DNA of 64,000 nt, from NCBI RefSeq assembly GCF_000204055.1, contig NW_006768804.1, forward strand, positions 238,748-302,747. The letters run 5' to 3'. Positions 46,331-58,986 of this stretch are shown piece by piece; the stretch's first letter is position 1, and the number at the start of each line of letters is the position of its first letter. The position numbers and the translations under genes were made by a program. A model generated the notes under the pieces. The model ran no database searches and was not told the DNA's origin. It saw nothing but the letters and a program-made list of their open reading frames with translations. The stretch comes from Melampsora larici-populina 98AG31 (Eukaryota; Basidiomycota; Pucciniomycetes; Pucciniales; Melampsoraceae).

Positions 46331-47959
46331 TAAGAACGAATTGAAAACGGGTCAAGGATGAGTTAATAACGACTTAAGAAAAGATATGGTTCGCAAAAAA
46401 GACAAGAAAAGAACTCGATCTTTATTTCACGTCAAGTAAAAGAAAAATTAAAAAGAAATAGAAAGCGACGAGGATAAAATTTATAATTAATAGTTTCACT
46501 TCGAAGGGTAAGATTTGAAGGATGACGATTTCGTACATTTGGAGAGAATGTTGGACGTTTTATAGTGAAAAATCGACTTCAATTCGTACTCATTTTTTTT
46601 TGACTTAGTCTAGACCAGATCGGAGGGGTAAGAATACTAAGCTTGATGGTGTAGAGTCCAGAGCGTGGTGTTTGGAGTTCTTTGGTGGGGTTCCTTCATC
46701 TAGTAATGATTTAAGGAAGTATCCTTATTTTAAGGTTGATTACTTTGCGATTATCAGATCCATTACGATTTCTATCCTGATTACTTTCTTGACGTCAGGT
46801 TGGAAGAATTCGGAATTCATCTGATCAAGATAACATCTATGAGCGCTGAGATAACCTGCTGATGGATAACAATTGCAAATCACTTACCATCCTCACTTAA
46901 TTCATCTAATTTCTAAAGTCACCTTCACCTTCCCTCAGCCATCCCGTTACGTACCTTCCTTCCAAGTGTCTGTGACTTTGCCATTTACTCTTGTTTCTTG
47001 AGCATCGGTCCTGGTGTTTTGAATGGAATCTGAACGAATCTCAGAAAGGTGCCTTTGTTTTTTGTGTTTGCTTTCTCTAGCTTAGTATCGAGAAGTCGGA
47101 TGTCAACTGATCAAGATGACTTCCTTATCAAGTGCTCAGAGGTGACTTTAGTGTAAATAAAAAATGAATATCATGTACCATCCCCAATGATTTCACCTCT
47201 GAGCTCACCTTTTCTTCACGTGCCTCCACCGTGGCCTCCACTAGCCACCACGTGCCTCCACTTTCCTCCACCTCTCTATTTCAGTTTCAATCTTAAGACT
47301 TTCATATAGAGAGGTAGATTATTCAACTGCTGAAGATTCCACTTCGTCGCGCCGCAGTCTTATTTCACGATTCAGCACTGCAGTCGTACCTTGCAAGTTG
47401 TAACATTGGCATTGTTTTTGGTCGTCTCTGATGTCTTTGCGGGAAAGAAACTTCAAAGGGTTTCAATTTATAACAAGTGACATACTTGAATCATATCATC
47501 TAATGTTTGAATAATGAACAAGTCTGTTGCTTTCTTTTTGTTTTAAGACGAGAAGGTCTTGGGATGATTGGCCGATGATAATGTCATCACTCTCTGCTAA
47601 GCCCATGAAGGTATTCGGAGAGAGAGATAGAGGAAGGCGAACAGTTTTAGGGGTCTGAAGGTTCTTTGTCGTGTACAAGATGACTTAGGACACAAATGGA
47701 CCTTTTAGGTGTTTCTTGATGATACAGAGTAGGCAACCTAGCGAACATTTGTACATGTTTTGTCGTTATGAAATCGGCTTTGCTTATGGACTAGATTTAC
47801 AACATGAAGGAGACCTAACTTGATTCCATCATACCAACAGTCGGTAAAATTACAAGATACCAATTTCACATTTCAAAGGCTTTTCCGACGAGATGACTCA
47901 ACTTGAACCCTAGATCATAATTTTTATCTGACCAAGATTCAGAAGGCTGCTTTTATAGA

Positions 47960-48720
47960 ATTCAATGCGAACTTCTTCTCATCGTGGCTCATGTTTTCAA
48001 GAGCCTAAGCTATATTCCATCATCAAGGATCGTTTTGTACGAGATCGGGAAATTTGATATCATACTTGCATCAATGCTGATGAATATGAATCAAACTTAT
48101 CTCTTCTCTCGTCTATTTCTCTTTGAAGGGGAGACATGCAATATGCCTACTGGGTTGTTTTGAACCTTAGGCCTTTTACACCAAGTCCTGAGGATACTAG
48201 ATGTGCGATTAGTTAGGTTTTTATTTCAAGTGCTGAGGATATCAGACGCGTAACTGTTTACGCGGCCCCATTGTTTACGTAAAGTATACTCTATCCTCTG
48301 GCTACAAGTTTATGATTTCACTCGTTTACTTCCTTCACCGTACCGATTCTTTCATATCAACCATTCACACACGATGACTTATGGGATTGGTTATACGTTC
48401 AAATAATCAGACTTAGCTAGAAGAGCTTACCTGTCTGAAACGACGAGACAAAGGCGATGAACTTCATATAACTGTTCAGTCTTCCTAAATTGATTCAATG
48501 CAATCTATCGGTTTCTCTACCTTCTCCTTTCTCAATTTTTAAATTCATACAATATGTTGTATGAACCGTTTGTTTGACTCAGATCACGAGAATAAGTGTA
48601 AACCACTTTGCCTCTTAAATCATGGTACCATCTGTCTCTTTCTATAGCGAGCTGGATCTCTTGGTTGCTTTGATCCTTCCAGATCTAAAGGATCGAGAGC
48701 GAAAGATATACCCGTGTTTT
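47960..48720 (+). pseudogene. Stop-ridden counterpart of the 24792-25409 frame
   Basis: Aligns by eye with 24810-25530 (for example CGTTTTGTACGA(A/G)(A/C)TCGG and GGAGACTTGCAA/GGGGAGACATGCAA) but has multiple stops and small indels. It is only a pseudogene if the copy A frame was ever coding, which is doubtful. Confidence 0.2.
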
Positions 48721-49791
48721 GATCGCAGATTCCTTTGTTCAGTTGGTAGCTAGGCAATCGACCTTACATTTGGGCCATGTAGTTGCACCTCGCTACAATG
48801 GGGCGCACACTCTTTCAGAGGTTTGGTGTGGGTTCAAGATCGGTCGTGATCAAAGTGATAAGATAATCACAAAGTGGCTGCACGCTACACCAGTGCCATG
48901 AAGGATAAATGGCTCCGAACTGTGTCCTATTGGCCGTCCCCCTGAACTCAAATCTGTGGTAAACTCAAAAGTACCACTTACTAGGAGGCTTATTTTCAGA
49001 TTGAAGACAAAAAGTGTCACTGTAGTTTATAAGATACGTCTCCTGTCTTCCTTTAACACGTTCTTTTGTATAAATCCAAGCATTTGACTGATAAGAAAAC
49101 ATGAAGCATGAAATGCTATACGAAAGTATTCAACTCTTTGGACACACATGGCATAAGTGTACGAGACAGACAATGGCAGTCTATAATTGGGTTTAGTCAA
49201 GCTTCACTCAACATCCAAAGTGCGTATATTTAAATGTAGCATGCCCGCATCATCAAGGTGATGGTGCTGAGCTCTTCCCAGGAAAGTCTGAATGTATCGT
49301 TTGCCCCTGATGATATCACAAGCAAGCACGAGATACGGCTTGGGCTGTTTGATTGAGTGATACGTGCGTTCCCTGTTGACTGGAGCAATATACAATATTT
49401 GATTGCTGAGGATCGGGTGGAAGATTGAAATAAATAAACTGAATCAAGAATCTCATATGAATCAGGGTGAACGGCGAGGAGCTCAGCGGTATAAAATTTT
49501 CGATTTCCAAGAGGTTGTGGACGTAGTACAGGAAGCAGGAGTACGTAACACAGCGGTGCACAGCTGCTCAGCAGCTTGACACATGTGTGTTTGCGCTCGC
49601 AGACTCTCAGAGTGGTTGGGGAATCAGGAAGACTTGTGTATTTCAACAAAGGAGTCCTGAAGCCACAGAGTTCTTGTCTTGGATTAAATTTAAATGGTTC
49701 ATTCCTATAAATCATAACAGTCTCCATCTTCATTTGAAGTTGACTTGATTCGAATTTTACAACTCAAACCAATCGATCGACTTTCTTCATC

Positions 49792-51592
49792 ATGACTGAA
49801 GCTTTTGCCACTTTATGGGATACGGCTCAATGTTACCTTAAAGCTAACTTCTTTTGTCGCTCTCAACGCTGGGATGCTAGTCAGATGCCCGACCAATCTG
49901 GTGAGGATCGATCTATCTTTCTTAAATTCGATTTCTGAGCGCAACAATAACATGACTCGATCGAAATCTGACTTTCTACTCTCGTGTCAAATATCATCCT
50001 AGGTCGTGTTGCGATTGTGACTGGTCGGTGTCCTTTTAAACAAATTCTGTCTGATTCTGTCATGAGATCATAAAGTCATCTAACCCCCTGATTGTCTTTC
50101 ACCTATGACTCATTCTCAACGATGAACATCTATAGGGGGAAATACAGGAATCGGTCTAATTGCTTGCATCGAGCTTGCTCGGCGTGGTGCCAAAGTCTAG
50201 TGAGCGATCGACAGTTCATGTAGCATCACCTATCATCACCAGATCCTAGTCGAGAGCTTATTTCAATGCAACCCAAAACCAGTATGGCTTCTCGTACCGA
50301 GTCACGAGCGAAGACTGCGATCGCGAAGATTAAGAAGGAGGTCCCTGAAGCCAAAGTCGAATTTCTTTACTTTGATCTTACTATCTTGTCTTCTGCTAAG
50401 AAGGCTGCGGACGAGTTCTTGGCTAAAGAAGAACGACTGGACATTCTCCTCAATAATGCTGGAATAGTTGAGTTTGGGTCGCTATGATGGAACTTGATGG
50501 TACAAAAGATGATGAAGAGACTGATCTTGGCTGACTCTGATACAGATGGCGACTCCCTATGAGCTTAGTCCTGATGGCATCGAGCTTCAAGCTTGTAACG
50601 GAACTGGTCATTTTGCTTTGACCACTCTTCTTTTGCCGATCTTAAAGAAGACTTCGCAACTCGATAATACGCATGTTCGGATTGTAAATCTCTCTAGTTT
50701 GGCTCATAACCAAACCGGAACCCCATCATTTACTTCCTTGGAGGGATTGAATAAAAAATGGGGTAGTAACGGCACACGTTACGGGCAGAGCAAATTGACT
50801 GTGAGTGCAGCTGTGGATAATGTCTACTAAAATCAATATGAGCATTGCTAATCAATACTTATCTCGTGATGCATATTTGAAGAACATACTGTTGACAAAC
50901 GAGCTCCAAAAGAGACTTCAAGACACCAACATATTTTGCCTCTCTGTCGTACGCCATTCCCTTCTGATATATGATTCTTCTTACCTATCATTATACGCAC
51001 TCGAGCATCAACACAAAATCATGACAACCTCACATCTTGACAGCACCCTGGGGTGGTTGCCACTGAACTCTCAAGGGGTGCGTCTACTGGATTGTTAGAC
51101 CATGTTAATTGTTTCCGACATTGATTCGATATTCTTGATTGTGAATGCCAGGGATTGTGAAAGCCACCCCTGTGATGGGGCAATTGATAGTAAGTGTAAT
51201 TATTTTGGGTCTACGTAAATTACTGGTATGATCGCTGATCCTATCATTCAAAGTCGGCCTTTTGTACCAACACATGGATATTTGCCACACCTTATGCAGG
51301 AGCGCAAACGTCCTTGTACGCTGCTACATCCCTCGAAATTGAACAAAAGAATTTGAAGTGAGCTTATGTTCATCATCAAATTCCTTATAATCATGGCAAA
51401 GCTATCATAAACTTGATTTGACTTGCGCAACAACGGGACTGACTTTGATTTGAAAATTACAGGGCAGGTTACCTCGTACCCTACGGGCAAGTAGGACGAA
51501 AGAGTTTATTGGCGCAAGATCCCGATGGGAAGCTGGGTCAAGAGTTTTGGAACTTATGTGAAAAATTGGTAGCTGATGCAGAAAATAAATAG
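49792..51592 (+). CDS. Short-chain dehydrogenase/reductase (SDR), retinol-dehydrogenase-like
   Basis: Ten exons (49792-49900, 50003-50023, 50136-50199, 50283-50466, 50546-50800, 50883-50948, 51044-51077, 51152-51189, 51254-51357, 51463-51592) splice in phase to 334 residues. Family landmarks in order: Rossmann TGGNTGIG (binding NAD(P)) formed across the exon 2/3 junction, a MASR segment, NNAGIM, an LSSLAH stretch carrying the catalytic Ser, YGQSK (the YxxxK active site), HPGVVATELSR, GAQTSLYAAT and a C-terminal VPYGQ. It is an NAD(P)H-dependent oxidoreductase of the classical cytosolic or membrane-associated type found in many fungi. The substrate cannot be read from sequence. No signal peptide or membrane helix is seen. 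The copy at 26876-27830 is broken, so this one is the functional locus here. Confidence 0.92.
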
Positions 51593-52180
51593 AGTGGGTC
51601 CTTCATGAATTTGATCTGATTAGACATGCTCAAACTGATCTTTTTTGAAATAGATTGTGACTACTTTTTACTTTACTTGCAATATTTGTATGTAGTATTA
51701 TCTAGAATGTACTCTAGAGTGCCATCCCATATCATGAAATCAGGGCTATCGTGTCTTGATTCTAGCTTATCTATTTAGGAGTGAATTTTCGCAATGCAGC
51801 ACAAATTATACAATCTCTTCCGGATATACAATCCAGGACCAGCCTATGTATGCACTTCTCTGATCACTGTGGAAGACTTGCACAGTTACAACATATACAG
51901 CATTTTGAGGTGAATTAACATGATCAGACCAATGAAATGAATTTATCAAAAAAGTAGGAAAGCTTGTGAACCTGGAAGGCTTGGTGGGGGTAGGCATGAG
52001 AATAATGATACTAGAATTTGAGGGAGGGATAATGCAATGTGGTTTGAAATGGACAATATATGGATGATCTATAGAGAAGGAAGAAGTGGATGTATCTATC
52101 TTCAAGATGCAAGATTAATGTTAGTAAAGTGAAATATAAGGTAAGATGTAAAAAATTAGGAGCATTGAGAGGGGAAACAT

Positions 52181-52211
52181 CATGACAATGTGTTGTCAAC
52201 ACATTGTCATG
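52181..52211. repeat. 31-bp near-perfect palindrome
   Basis: A 15-bp arm CATGACAATGTGTTG is followed by one base and then its exact complement. It would form a tight hairpin or a symmetric protein-binding site. No gene is adjacent. Confidence 0.9.
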
Positions 52212-53628
52212 AGATTGGATGAGAAGTGGAATTTCAAGCAGATAGTATAGATAAGTTGGAAGATGAAGTCAGCATGTGTGCAGGTACTGATCAAAGCAAT
52301 TCAAATGGGCAGAGGTATGATGAATCATATCACCTGAAATAAAAATTCAGGATGTATGAAAACCAAATAAGATTTCCTGATGGTATTATTAGCTCACTGA
52401 ATAAAACTTTGATCACCTATGATGAGACCATTGCTTCTCTTCTTATTTTCACCTTGTAAACCAGTCATGAAAAGTCTCTCTTTTCAAAAGGCTTTGCGGT
52501 TGATGGGCCATCAAGGAAAGGATATTTTAGATATCTTGACTCTTGTTGAACCTTGGGCACTCTGATGGCTATATGACCTTATGGTTTTTTATACCAATGA
52601 TGAATATGCAGCTGCTGTATCTTTTTATAGAGAAAGCCTCTATCTATATGTCATAGTATAGCCAATGAAGCTAGTAGTAGAATCATGAATATCAAGATCT
52701 GGATGCACATACATATGTCCAAGAAGGTTGTTTGCTAAAAGATATGAGCACTAATTATATCAATAACCAAAAGTACACAAAGTTGAGTTTTATCATGGGT
52801 CACTTGATGATGTAAACATGGAACAAGAATGACATTGAGAGCTATGTTTGAAACACTGTCTTTTCAAGAACAAGCTATGTCTGCATTGTTTCTTTGGGTA
52901 TCTTTCTCATCATAATTGCTGCTTGGGATGCTAAAGGTGTGTTTACTTGAGAAACTTCAACAACTTTTGAAGTACAGTGATTCATTTTATTCAGTTGATT
53001 CCTCTGATCATTTCTAAATCAAGATCTGAACAGCACAGAAGTAAACAACTGAAAGACACCATTTAGGTACATCTTCATCATCATGTGCCATGATTACAAA
53101 TCAAACCCACCAATGCAACGTTTATATTATATGATCAATGAACATCCAATCCTTCTTATTTTGATCAAATGATGTTGAACTTGAATTGATACAGAATTGT
53201 GCAATCACATCACATACTCCTGTGACAATATTTTGATTGATCCAATTTGTACACCTCTTCTCTCATGGAGCTCCACAGCTGCATTTCTTTCCATCCAAAT
53301 AAATTTGTGGTTTTGCATTTTGACACCCAAAAAATCAGTGTACCATACTAAGTGAAATCAAGTTCATGAGTAATTCAAAGTAGCACAATCAAGGAAAGCA
53401 AACCCACTTTGAAGCTGGGTCCTGACTCATATGTTGTGACAATGCTGACTTAGTAGTTGCACTGCCTAATATAGACTGGAAAGGGTCAAATTGCATGGAG
53501 ACCTTGAAATAAGTTTTGTTCTCTGGCTGGTTTCTTTTGTCACAGACCAATCCATCTTGTTTACCATTTTAGAGCCCAGTTACTCTTTGGACCACGTCAT
53601 CAAGTAGGCAAGATTCTCCAACAAATCC

Positions 53629-53870
53629 TCAAGGGATTCTTAAGCAGATTGTGATGCAAAGCGTACAAACGATACCCATGAAATCTACTCTGTACAGTTG
53701 CCGCTCGATATAAGCACACATTGAGTAAGCATATTTTGCTATAGGAATCAAATTTTGGTGAAACAAAAATGAAAATATGCAGTACACTCCTTTCGAAATG
53801 ATCAAGGGATTCTTAAGCAGATTGCGATGCAAAGCGTACAAACGATACCCATGAAATCTACTCTGTATCT
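53629..53870 (+). repeat. 66-bp direct repeat, 175 bp apart
   Basis: Bases 53629-53694 and about 53804-53869 are identical except for one or two positions (both contain GGATTCTTAAGCAGATTG and GTACAAACGATACCC). The spacer is about 110 bp of AT-rich DNA. This may be a local tandem duplication. Confidence 0.85.
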
Positions 53871-55012
53871 GGATAGATGAGGGTGGGCGTGGTCGTTTCA
53901 CGTCAAGTGTGAAATCAAGGTTATTGAGAGGCATCCCAGCTTAACACAAGCTCTGGCACACCCAACCGGAGGGACTTTGTTGAGTCAGAGAGACAGTGTC
54001 TTCGCAGCATCACGGCGGGCCACGTCAAACCATGCTCGCACAAGATAGTTGTAAACCAAGGGCATGAGGCATCTTGAACTTTTATATACTCCCACTCAAC
54101 GCATCTTACATACGAGTATCGGGATGGAAAAAAATGATGGTGACGAGTGAGCATCAAAACCAAGGTTTTGACTGACTTTGAATCATCATCAGAGTGTATG
54201 TAAACTTTTTTGGCGAAAAGGCGCGCCGTGTAGCTAGCAGGTGCTCCCATTCAAAAGTGCCCAACATTGTCCGATCGCGTCACCTTCTTATCTCTCTACA
54301 TATTCGTGCTTGGCCATGGGGGGATTGTGAAAGGCAACATCACGAAATTAGATGCGACAGATGCGACCGAATCGCGCGCCTAGGTACAAACTATACTTGA
54401 TCTCTATTATCTACTACTGCGTCCAACTCACATCACTTCCAACGGAATCGTATTCGGCTCACCGGCCAAAAAAATCGACCCGGGCCTCAACGTCGGCGGC
54501 GTCACCCGCGCTGGCGATTTGGCATTTGCGATAAGAGTCAGCACTCATTGAATCTGACATGAGTAAGGTTTTGCTTCGGTGGGTAGCAAGAGGTACAAAC
54601 GGCGATTTTGCGCCATGGATGAGCTCGTGCCGAATGAAAAGCATACCGATTACTGCGTAGACCGGCACTCGATAGAATTGACAAGTCTGGCAAAAGCCCT
54701 CAGGGGCAGCAAGTGCATCGTGGTTGATCCTCGTCTTTCAGCGTTCAAGAAATGGTCCAGGCAAGCGGCGCAAACGATTTTGCCAGGAAAGTCATTGCCT
54801 ATAAAATGAAGGGGCTGCTGCTGCTATTGCTCATCAAGATTCCACTCAGAAGATATACTCTCAATTTCTTGTTCATATTCAATACGTGCAATCAGCTGTT
54901 TACCTAAGTTTGAAAACAACCAAACTCGATCGGCTCCTAGGATTTCCCTCGATCACACTGTATCCTTTTTTGTCTATAATTGCAACGCGCGCCTCAGATA
55001 ACAGACAGCAAG

Positions 55013-55597
55013 ATGCCTTCATTGATTTTTTCGCTAGCTGTGACATTTATATCACTCTGTTTTCTAAGTATCCACACAAGATCCGAACCCGATATTCTTC
55101 CTACCAGTAAACCTTTACGAAATCACCTTAAAGATTTCATATCTATGACCATGGCCTATGAAGAAAAAGCCCAAATCGATTGCATTGTGAGTTGTGAGAA
55201 ATCTTTTGTGAAAATACTTTCAGATCATTAACGATCCATGTTTCAAATTCTATACAGAACACATCTCGTCAACTCGAGTTTAGTTGTGGCACAAGAAACT
55301 TTCCATGTCTTTGTTTGTAAGTTCTTGTCTTCTTTCCTAAAAAAAATTCTTCTTACATTCAAAAAAATAAATTCTAAAACAAACCCTAATTAAAAATTTC
55401 CTCTTTGTTTTCTTAGTGTATATGCAAATCTAGCTGAATGCTTCGATACTCAAATCAATTCACATCAGTATATAATCTATAAAGGTTATTCACAACATTA
55501 TTGTGCCCAAGCCTCATTTGAGGTTAGAAAACCTCACGAAAGGCGACAAAGATCACCCATTCTATCTTTGGCAGGGCCAGGTTCCTCACAGAATTAG
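55013..55597 (+). CDS. Small secreted cysteine-rich protein, CFEM-like
   Basis: Three exons (55013-55207, 55258-55316, 55417-55597) give 144 residues. The ATG at 55013 is followed by a clear signal peptide (MPSLIFSLAVTFISLCFLSI, cleavage likely near HTRSEP). The mature cysteine pattern is C-x3-C (DCIVSC), then C and CLC (SCGTRNFPCLC), then EC and, about 20 residues later, YC. This matches the order of CFEM domains but with the seventh cysteine absent and no Asp just before the CLC motif. CFEM proteins are extracellular haem-binding or host-interaction proteins of fungi. An alternative GTGAGT donor at 55187 would drop the C-x3-C; the donor used here keeps it. The likely role is a secreted protein or candidate effector, by inference only. 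Confidence 0.68.
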
Positions 55598-56339
55598 ACG
55601 GTAACCTATCCTGGATAAAAAAATTGACTCGTTTTAATGCACCTTCATCCTCATTACATTTTTCAAACTATAGACCATAAAGTTGATTGAGTCTGTATGA
55701 TTAGCCGTATGGAATCTGTTGAAGGTTAGCGCTATCAGATCACATGCTCATATCCTATGCAATATTTACAATTTGAACCTAATAGTACAATCTCTGTGTC
55801 TATAAATCCTGATCGTAGTCAGCCTATTTCCGCGACCAAATAGCATCTTATTTTGTTAGGAAACAGGTCTTTTCTACTTGGGTCTTCAGTATATATGCAG
55901 CTGCAATTAAATTATCCAGTTGTTGTGCCTCATCCGCGGAGTAGAAGATAGAACTGAAAATCCACACGAGTTTGTGGGAGTCATCCTTATGAAGGGATCA
56001 GAGTTTTATCACCAGAGATCCAATGCCTCTGGAAGAAACTGTTGGATGTTCATTACTTTTTTACAATACAGGGTTGCAAAGAATTGATGAGGGTATGCAT
56101 AGGCATAGATTGGGATGCTGAGTTCTTATTCTCATTCTTAGCCTTAAGTCAACCGTCTCTCTTGTTGCGCTCTCTCTGATAAACAAATATATATTGTTAA
56201 AATAAACGAAAAAGTGATTAAAAGCCTTATATGAGTGATATTACCTTCTTTATACACAAGCAAAAAAATACCATAAAATTTGCGATAATGAAACAAAGAA
56301 AACAAAAGTGAAAGACCGTAATTCTAATCCAAATCCAAA
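55598..56339. other. Non-coding gap
   Basis: AT-rich sequence between the CFEM-like gene and the convergent minus-strand gene. No frame or repeat of note; it includes both 3' UTRs. Confidence 0.5.
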
Positions 56340-57358
56340 TCAAATCCTTAATGGATCATCACTATACTCATCATCATCAAGTGGAACAAATTTTTCACCA
56401 CTAACCAACACAGGACTTTCGATTCCGATTTTAACCTTCTCCTTCTTATTCTTAATGATAGAAGACCCTTTACCTTTAATCTTAATATCATCTTTTTTCT
56501 CAACCTTTTTCTTTTTCTTTACTTCTGTTGGATTTTTAATTTCTTGTGAACCAGATCCAGTTGCCACTCTAATCCGTTTCTTAACCAGATCATTTTCGAT
56601 TTGAGGATCATTACTACGAAGTCTTCGTCGATTTGGAATAGCAGGAATCGATCGTAATGCGAGTTCATGTTCATTTTCATTTAATCTTAATGTAATCTCT
56701 TCATCCATTCCTTGTTGCATTGGATAATGATTTGGTTTTTCTAATAATGGATCAATCGAATGTTCTAAAAAGAAACTTGAATCCATTCTTGGTTCTTGAT
56801 CTTCATGTACTTTGATTTTCTTGCTTCTTGGTTGTTTAAGATTCTTGGGTTCTTCAATTTGCTTGAGATCTTGGATTTCTTTTCTTCGTGTAGGTTTTTG
56901 AGCATTTGATCGATCTAGAAGTAAATTTGTTGGTTTTTGATTAACTCTTGATCTTAAGAAAGGTTTGATTGGAACAGTAGTAGGTTTTGAGGGTCCCTGC
57001 ATTGGATCAATGAGACTGGTTAAGATTTGGTTTCGAGCTAATATATATTGAGAAAGAAATGGATTTCCAGAACTCAACTGGTTTACCATCACTTGGATTA
57101 GAGTTCTTGATTTGTTTAAAATTCTCATCCTCCTCCTCAAGCTTGGAGTTTAGAGAAATTTGATCACTGATCATGAATGGTCATCAGAATCAAACACATC
57201 AAGATATTCATGGAAAGAGAAGTCAATGAGCTTTTAACAAACATTGGTCTTGATTGTTTAGGACGTAATCGACTTCTAATTGAACCATAAGTCTTTGATA
57301 CTTTTTGTTTATTTTTTGGATGATTGGATGGATTGAATGGGTCATCTTGACTTGTCAT
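56340..57358 (-). CDS. Unrecognised basic, probably nuclear protein (two or more exons)
   Basis: The main exon is a long open frame from about 57145 to the stop at 56340 (about 266 residues). It is rich in Lys, Arg and Pro, with KKKKKVEKK as a likely nuclear localisation signal and an acidic C-terminus (PLDDDEYSDDP). Upstream, ATG 57358 starts an exon reading MTSQDDPFNPSNHPKNKQ and a KTYGSIRSRLRP motif. A linking intron near 57150-57200 fits GT...AG but its donor is not certain. Another frame there reads EYLDVFDSDDHS, so the junction may differ. The KTYG-R motif occurs in several chromatin-associated proteins, but I do not assign a family. Confidence 0.5.
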
Positions 57359-57987
57359 ATCTTAGTATTGATGTGATCAACAGATTGGAATATATATCAG
57401 AATGGAAAGGAGGAATGTTGATGGTGAACAGGAGATGATGGAAAGTCTTACTTTTTAAATTTTCTTGTTATCTTCTCTGACAATATTCTTTTTGTGCTAC
57501 TTTGCGGTGGTTTGATTGGAATGGTGTTAGTCTGAATCTTGGGTGAGTTTCTTTTGAGAGTGGTCCTGATAATGATAACCGCTGAGGCTGAGGCTTGATG
57601 AATGTTTTCCTTCTGTGTCTCTCAAATAACGGTCAACAAAGCTTCGATTGATCGATTTAATGATGAACTCAACTTCAAGCTGTTGACTCAGATTATCTAA
57701 TCAATTCACAAGAACTTCATTCAAAGAAACAAGGAAAGAAATCAAAAGAAAAGGATCCTTCTTCTCCATCAATTTCCTTCAGCAAATCCTTTCGAAAAAC
57801 CAAAAAGGAAATCATTTCAGAGAAGTGCTTATCGCTGTCATCTCACATTTGATTATTTTACCTCTTCTACAATGTTCTATGCTACAAAGATCTCGACAAA
57901 TAGTACTTGCTCAGCAGGTTGCAAAGCCTCACTAGTTTCCAAGTTCCAATCAAAACTTTCAAAGAAGTTCAAAATGTTTCTCTTCAT
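57359..57987. other. Non-coding region upstream of the basic-protein gene
   Basis: Presumed promoter and intergenic DNA. AT-rich, with no frame of note. The 1 kb TIR element begins at its right edge. Confidence 0.45.
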
Positions 57988-58986
57988 TATGGAGGACGAG
58001 AGTCGCGAGCGAGGACCACCTCGAATTATGCACTATGCATTGTGTGCTATGCACTGTGCACCTTGCTCGTGATGCTGGGGGGCAGACAAACTGTACAGAT
58101 CTGCTCTGTACAGGTCTATCCACCCATACCTTTCCTTTTTGAACTCCCTCTTTGACTCTCCTTAACTTCATGATATGTAGCTCAATTGTTCCACTTAATT
58201 TGTTCTTTGGCCACCATGGGTTGTACTCAAAAACATATCTCTTTGTTTAAATTGGGATGGCTACTTTCAAGTTTTGTCTTATCGGTCATTGCGAACCAAT
58301 AAAAGATAGGCAGACCAGATCGCCATAGAACGACCATGTGTAACTTGAAGTCTTGATATGTATGGTATGACACAAAATATGTTTGATGATCGGAGAAATT
58401 GACAAAAGACCACTTCACCTTTACTGTGATATATTACAAGATATATAATGATCGATCAGCTGACCCATTGATGATGACTTCATAGACATATCAAGACGGT
58501 GGTTTGGTGGCCCTTGAGTGATAAGCCAGCTTGGCTACAGACGCTGTAAGTGAGCGGTTGAATGACCGGAAAGGTTAACTTAACGAAGTCCCCAAACTTA
58601 ACTAAGTCCCAAGTTAACCGGAAAGGTGTGACTGGTTACTGGAGGCGTACGATCAATCCTTCATCTAAAAACCAAGTTCGTGATCCTGGTTGTTAAGCAG
58701 TCGACCGACCTTACATTAATATGACTTTGGATGGTGGCCCAACCCTGAAGGCTTGTCTTTCAAGTGATGACTTCAAAGAGAAAGGCATGACTAAAGAAAT
58801 TATTCAGAGAAATTTCTAGGAGGTTCGTCGGTTGATGCTTCATCAAAGATCCGTAGTTGCTGGTTCCAGATGCGTCTGGACTCTGAGAGCACAGTGCATA
58901 TGTAGTCATCTGTTACACAGTGCATAGCACACAATGCATAGTGCATAATTCGAGGTGGTCCTCGCTCGCGACTCTCGTCCTCCATA
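57988..58986. mobile_element. Non-autonomous TIR element of 999 bp
   Basis: The first 70 or so bases (from TATGGAGGACGAGAGTCGCG at 57988) are repeated exactly in inverted orientation at the right end (to 58986). Inside each TIR is a palindrome-rich run of ATGCAC/GTGCAT words. The hexamer CTTCAT flanks both sides (57982-57987 and 58987-58992), and TA forms the outermost bases at each end, so the true target duplication is ambiguous. The interior has no gene. Perfect TIRs suggest recent insertion. Confidence 0.78.

Larger units (their letters stand above)
43670..50940. repeat. Segmental duplication, copy B
   Basis: Counterpart of 20330-27830, same orientation, offset by about 23 kb. Landmarks are given with copy A. 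Copy B keeps an intact SDR gene and lacks the internal tandem unit and the inverted 105-bp patch seen in A, so for that gene it is closer to the ancestral arrangement. Confidence 0.85.
51593..55012. other. Long non-coding stretch
   Basis: AT-rich to about 53.6 kb, with a palindrome (52181-52211) and a direct repeat (53629-53870) listed separately. From 54.2 to 54.8 kb the GC content rises and a few 60-76-codon frames appear on both strands, but none has a motif or splice support. No gene is called. Confidence 0.5.

Noticed and set aside
53921..54250. 109-codon minus frame, and other short frames at 54.2-54.8 kb
   Set aside because: Higher GC content makes chance frames more likely here. No start context, domain, signal peptide or splice support was seen.
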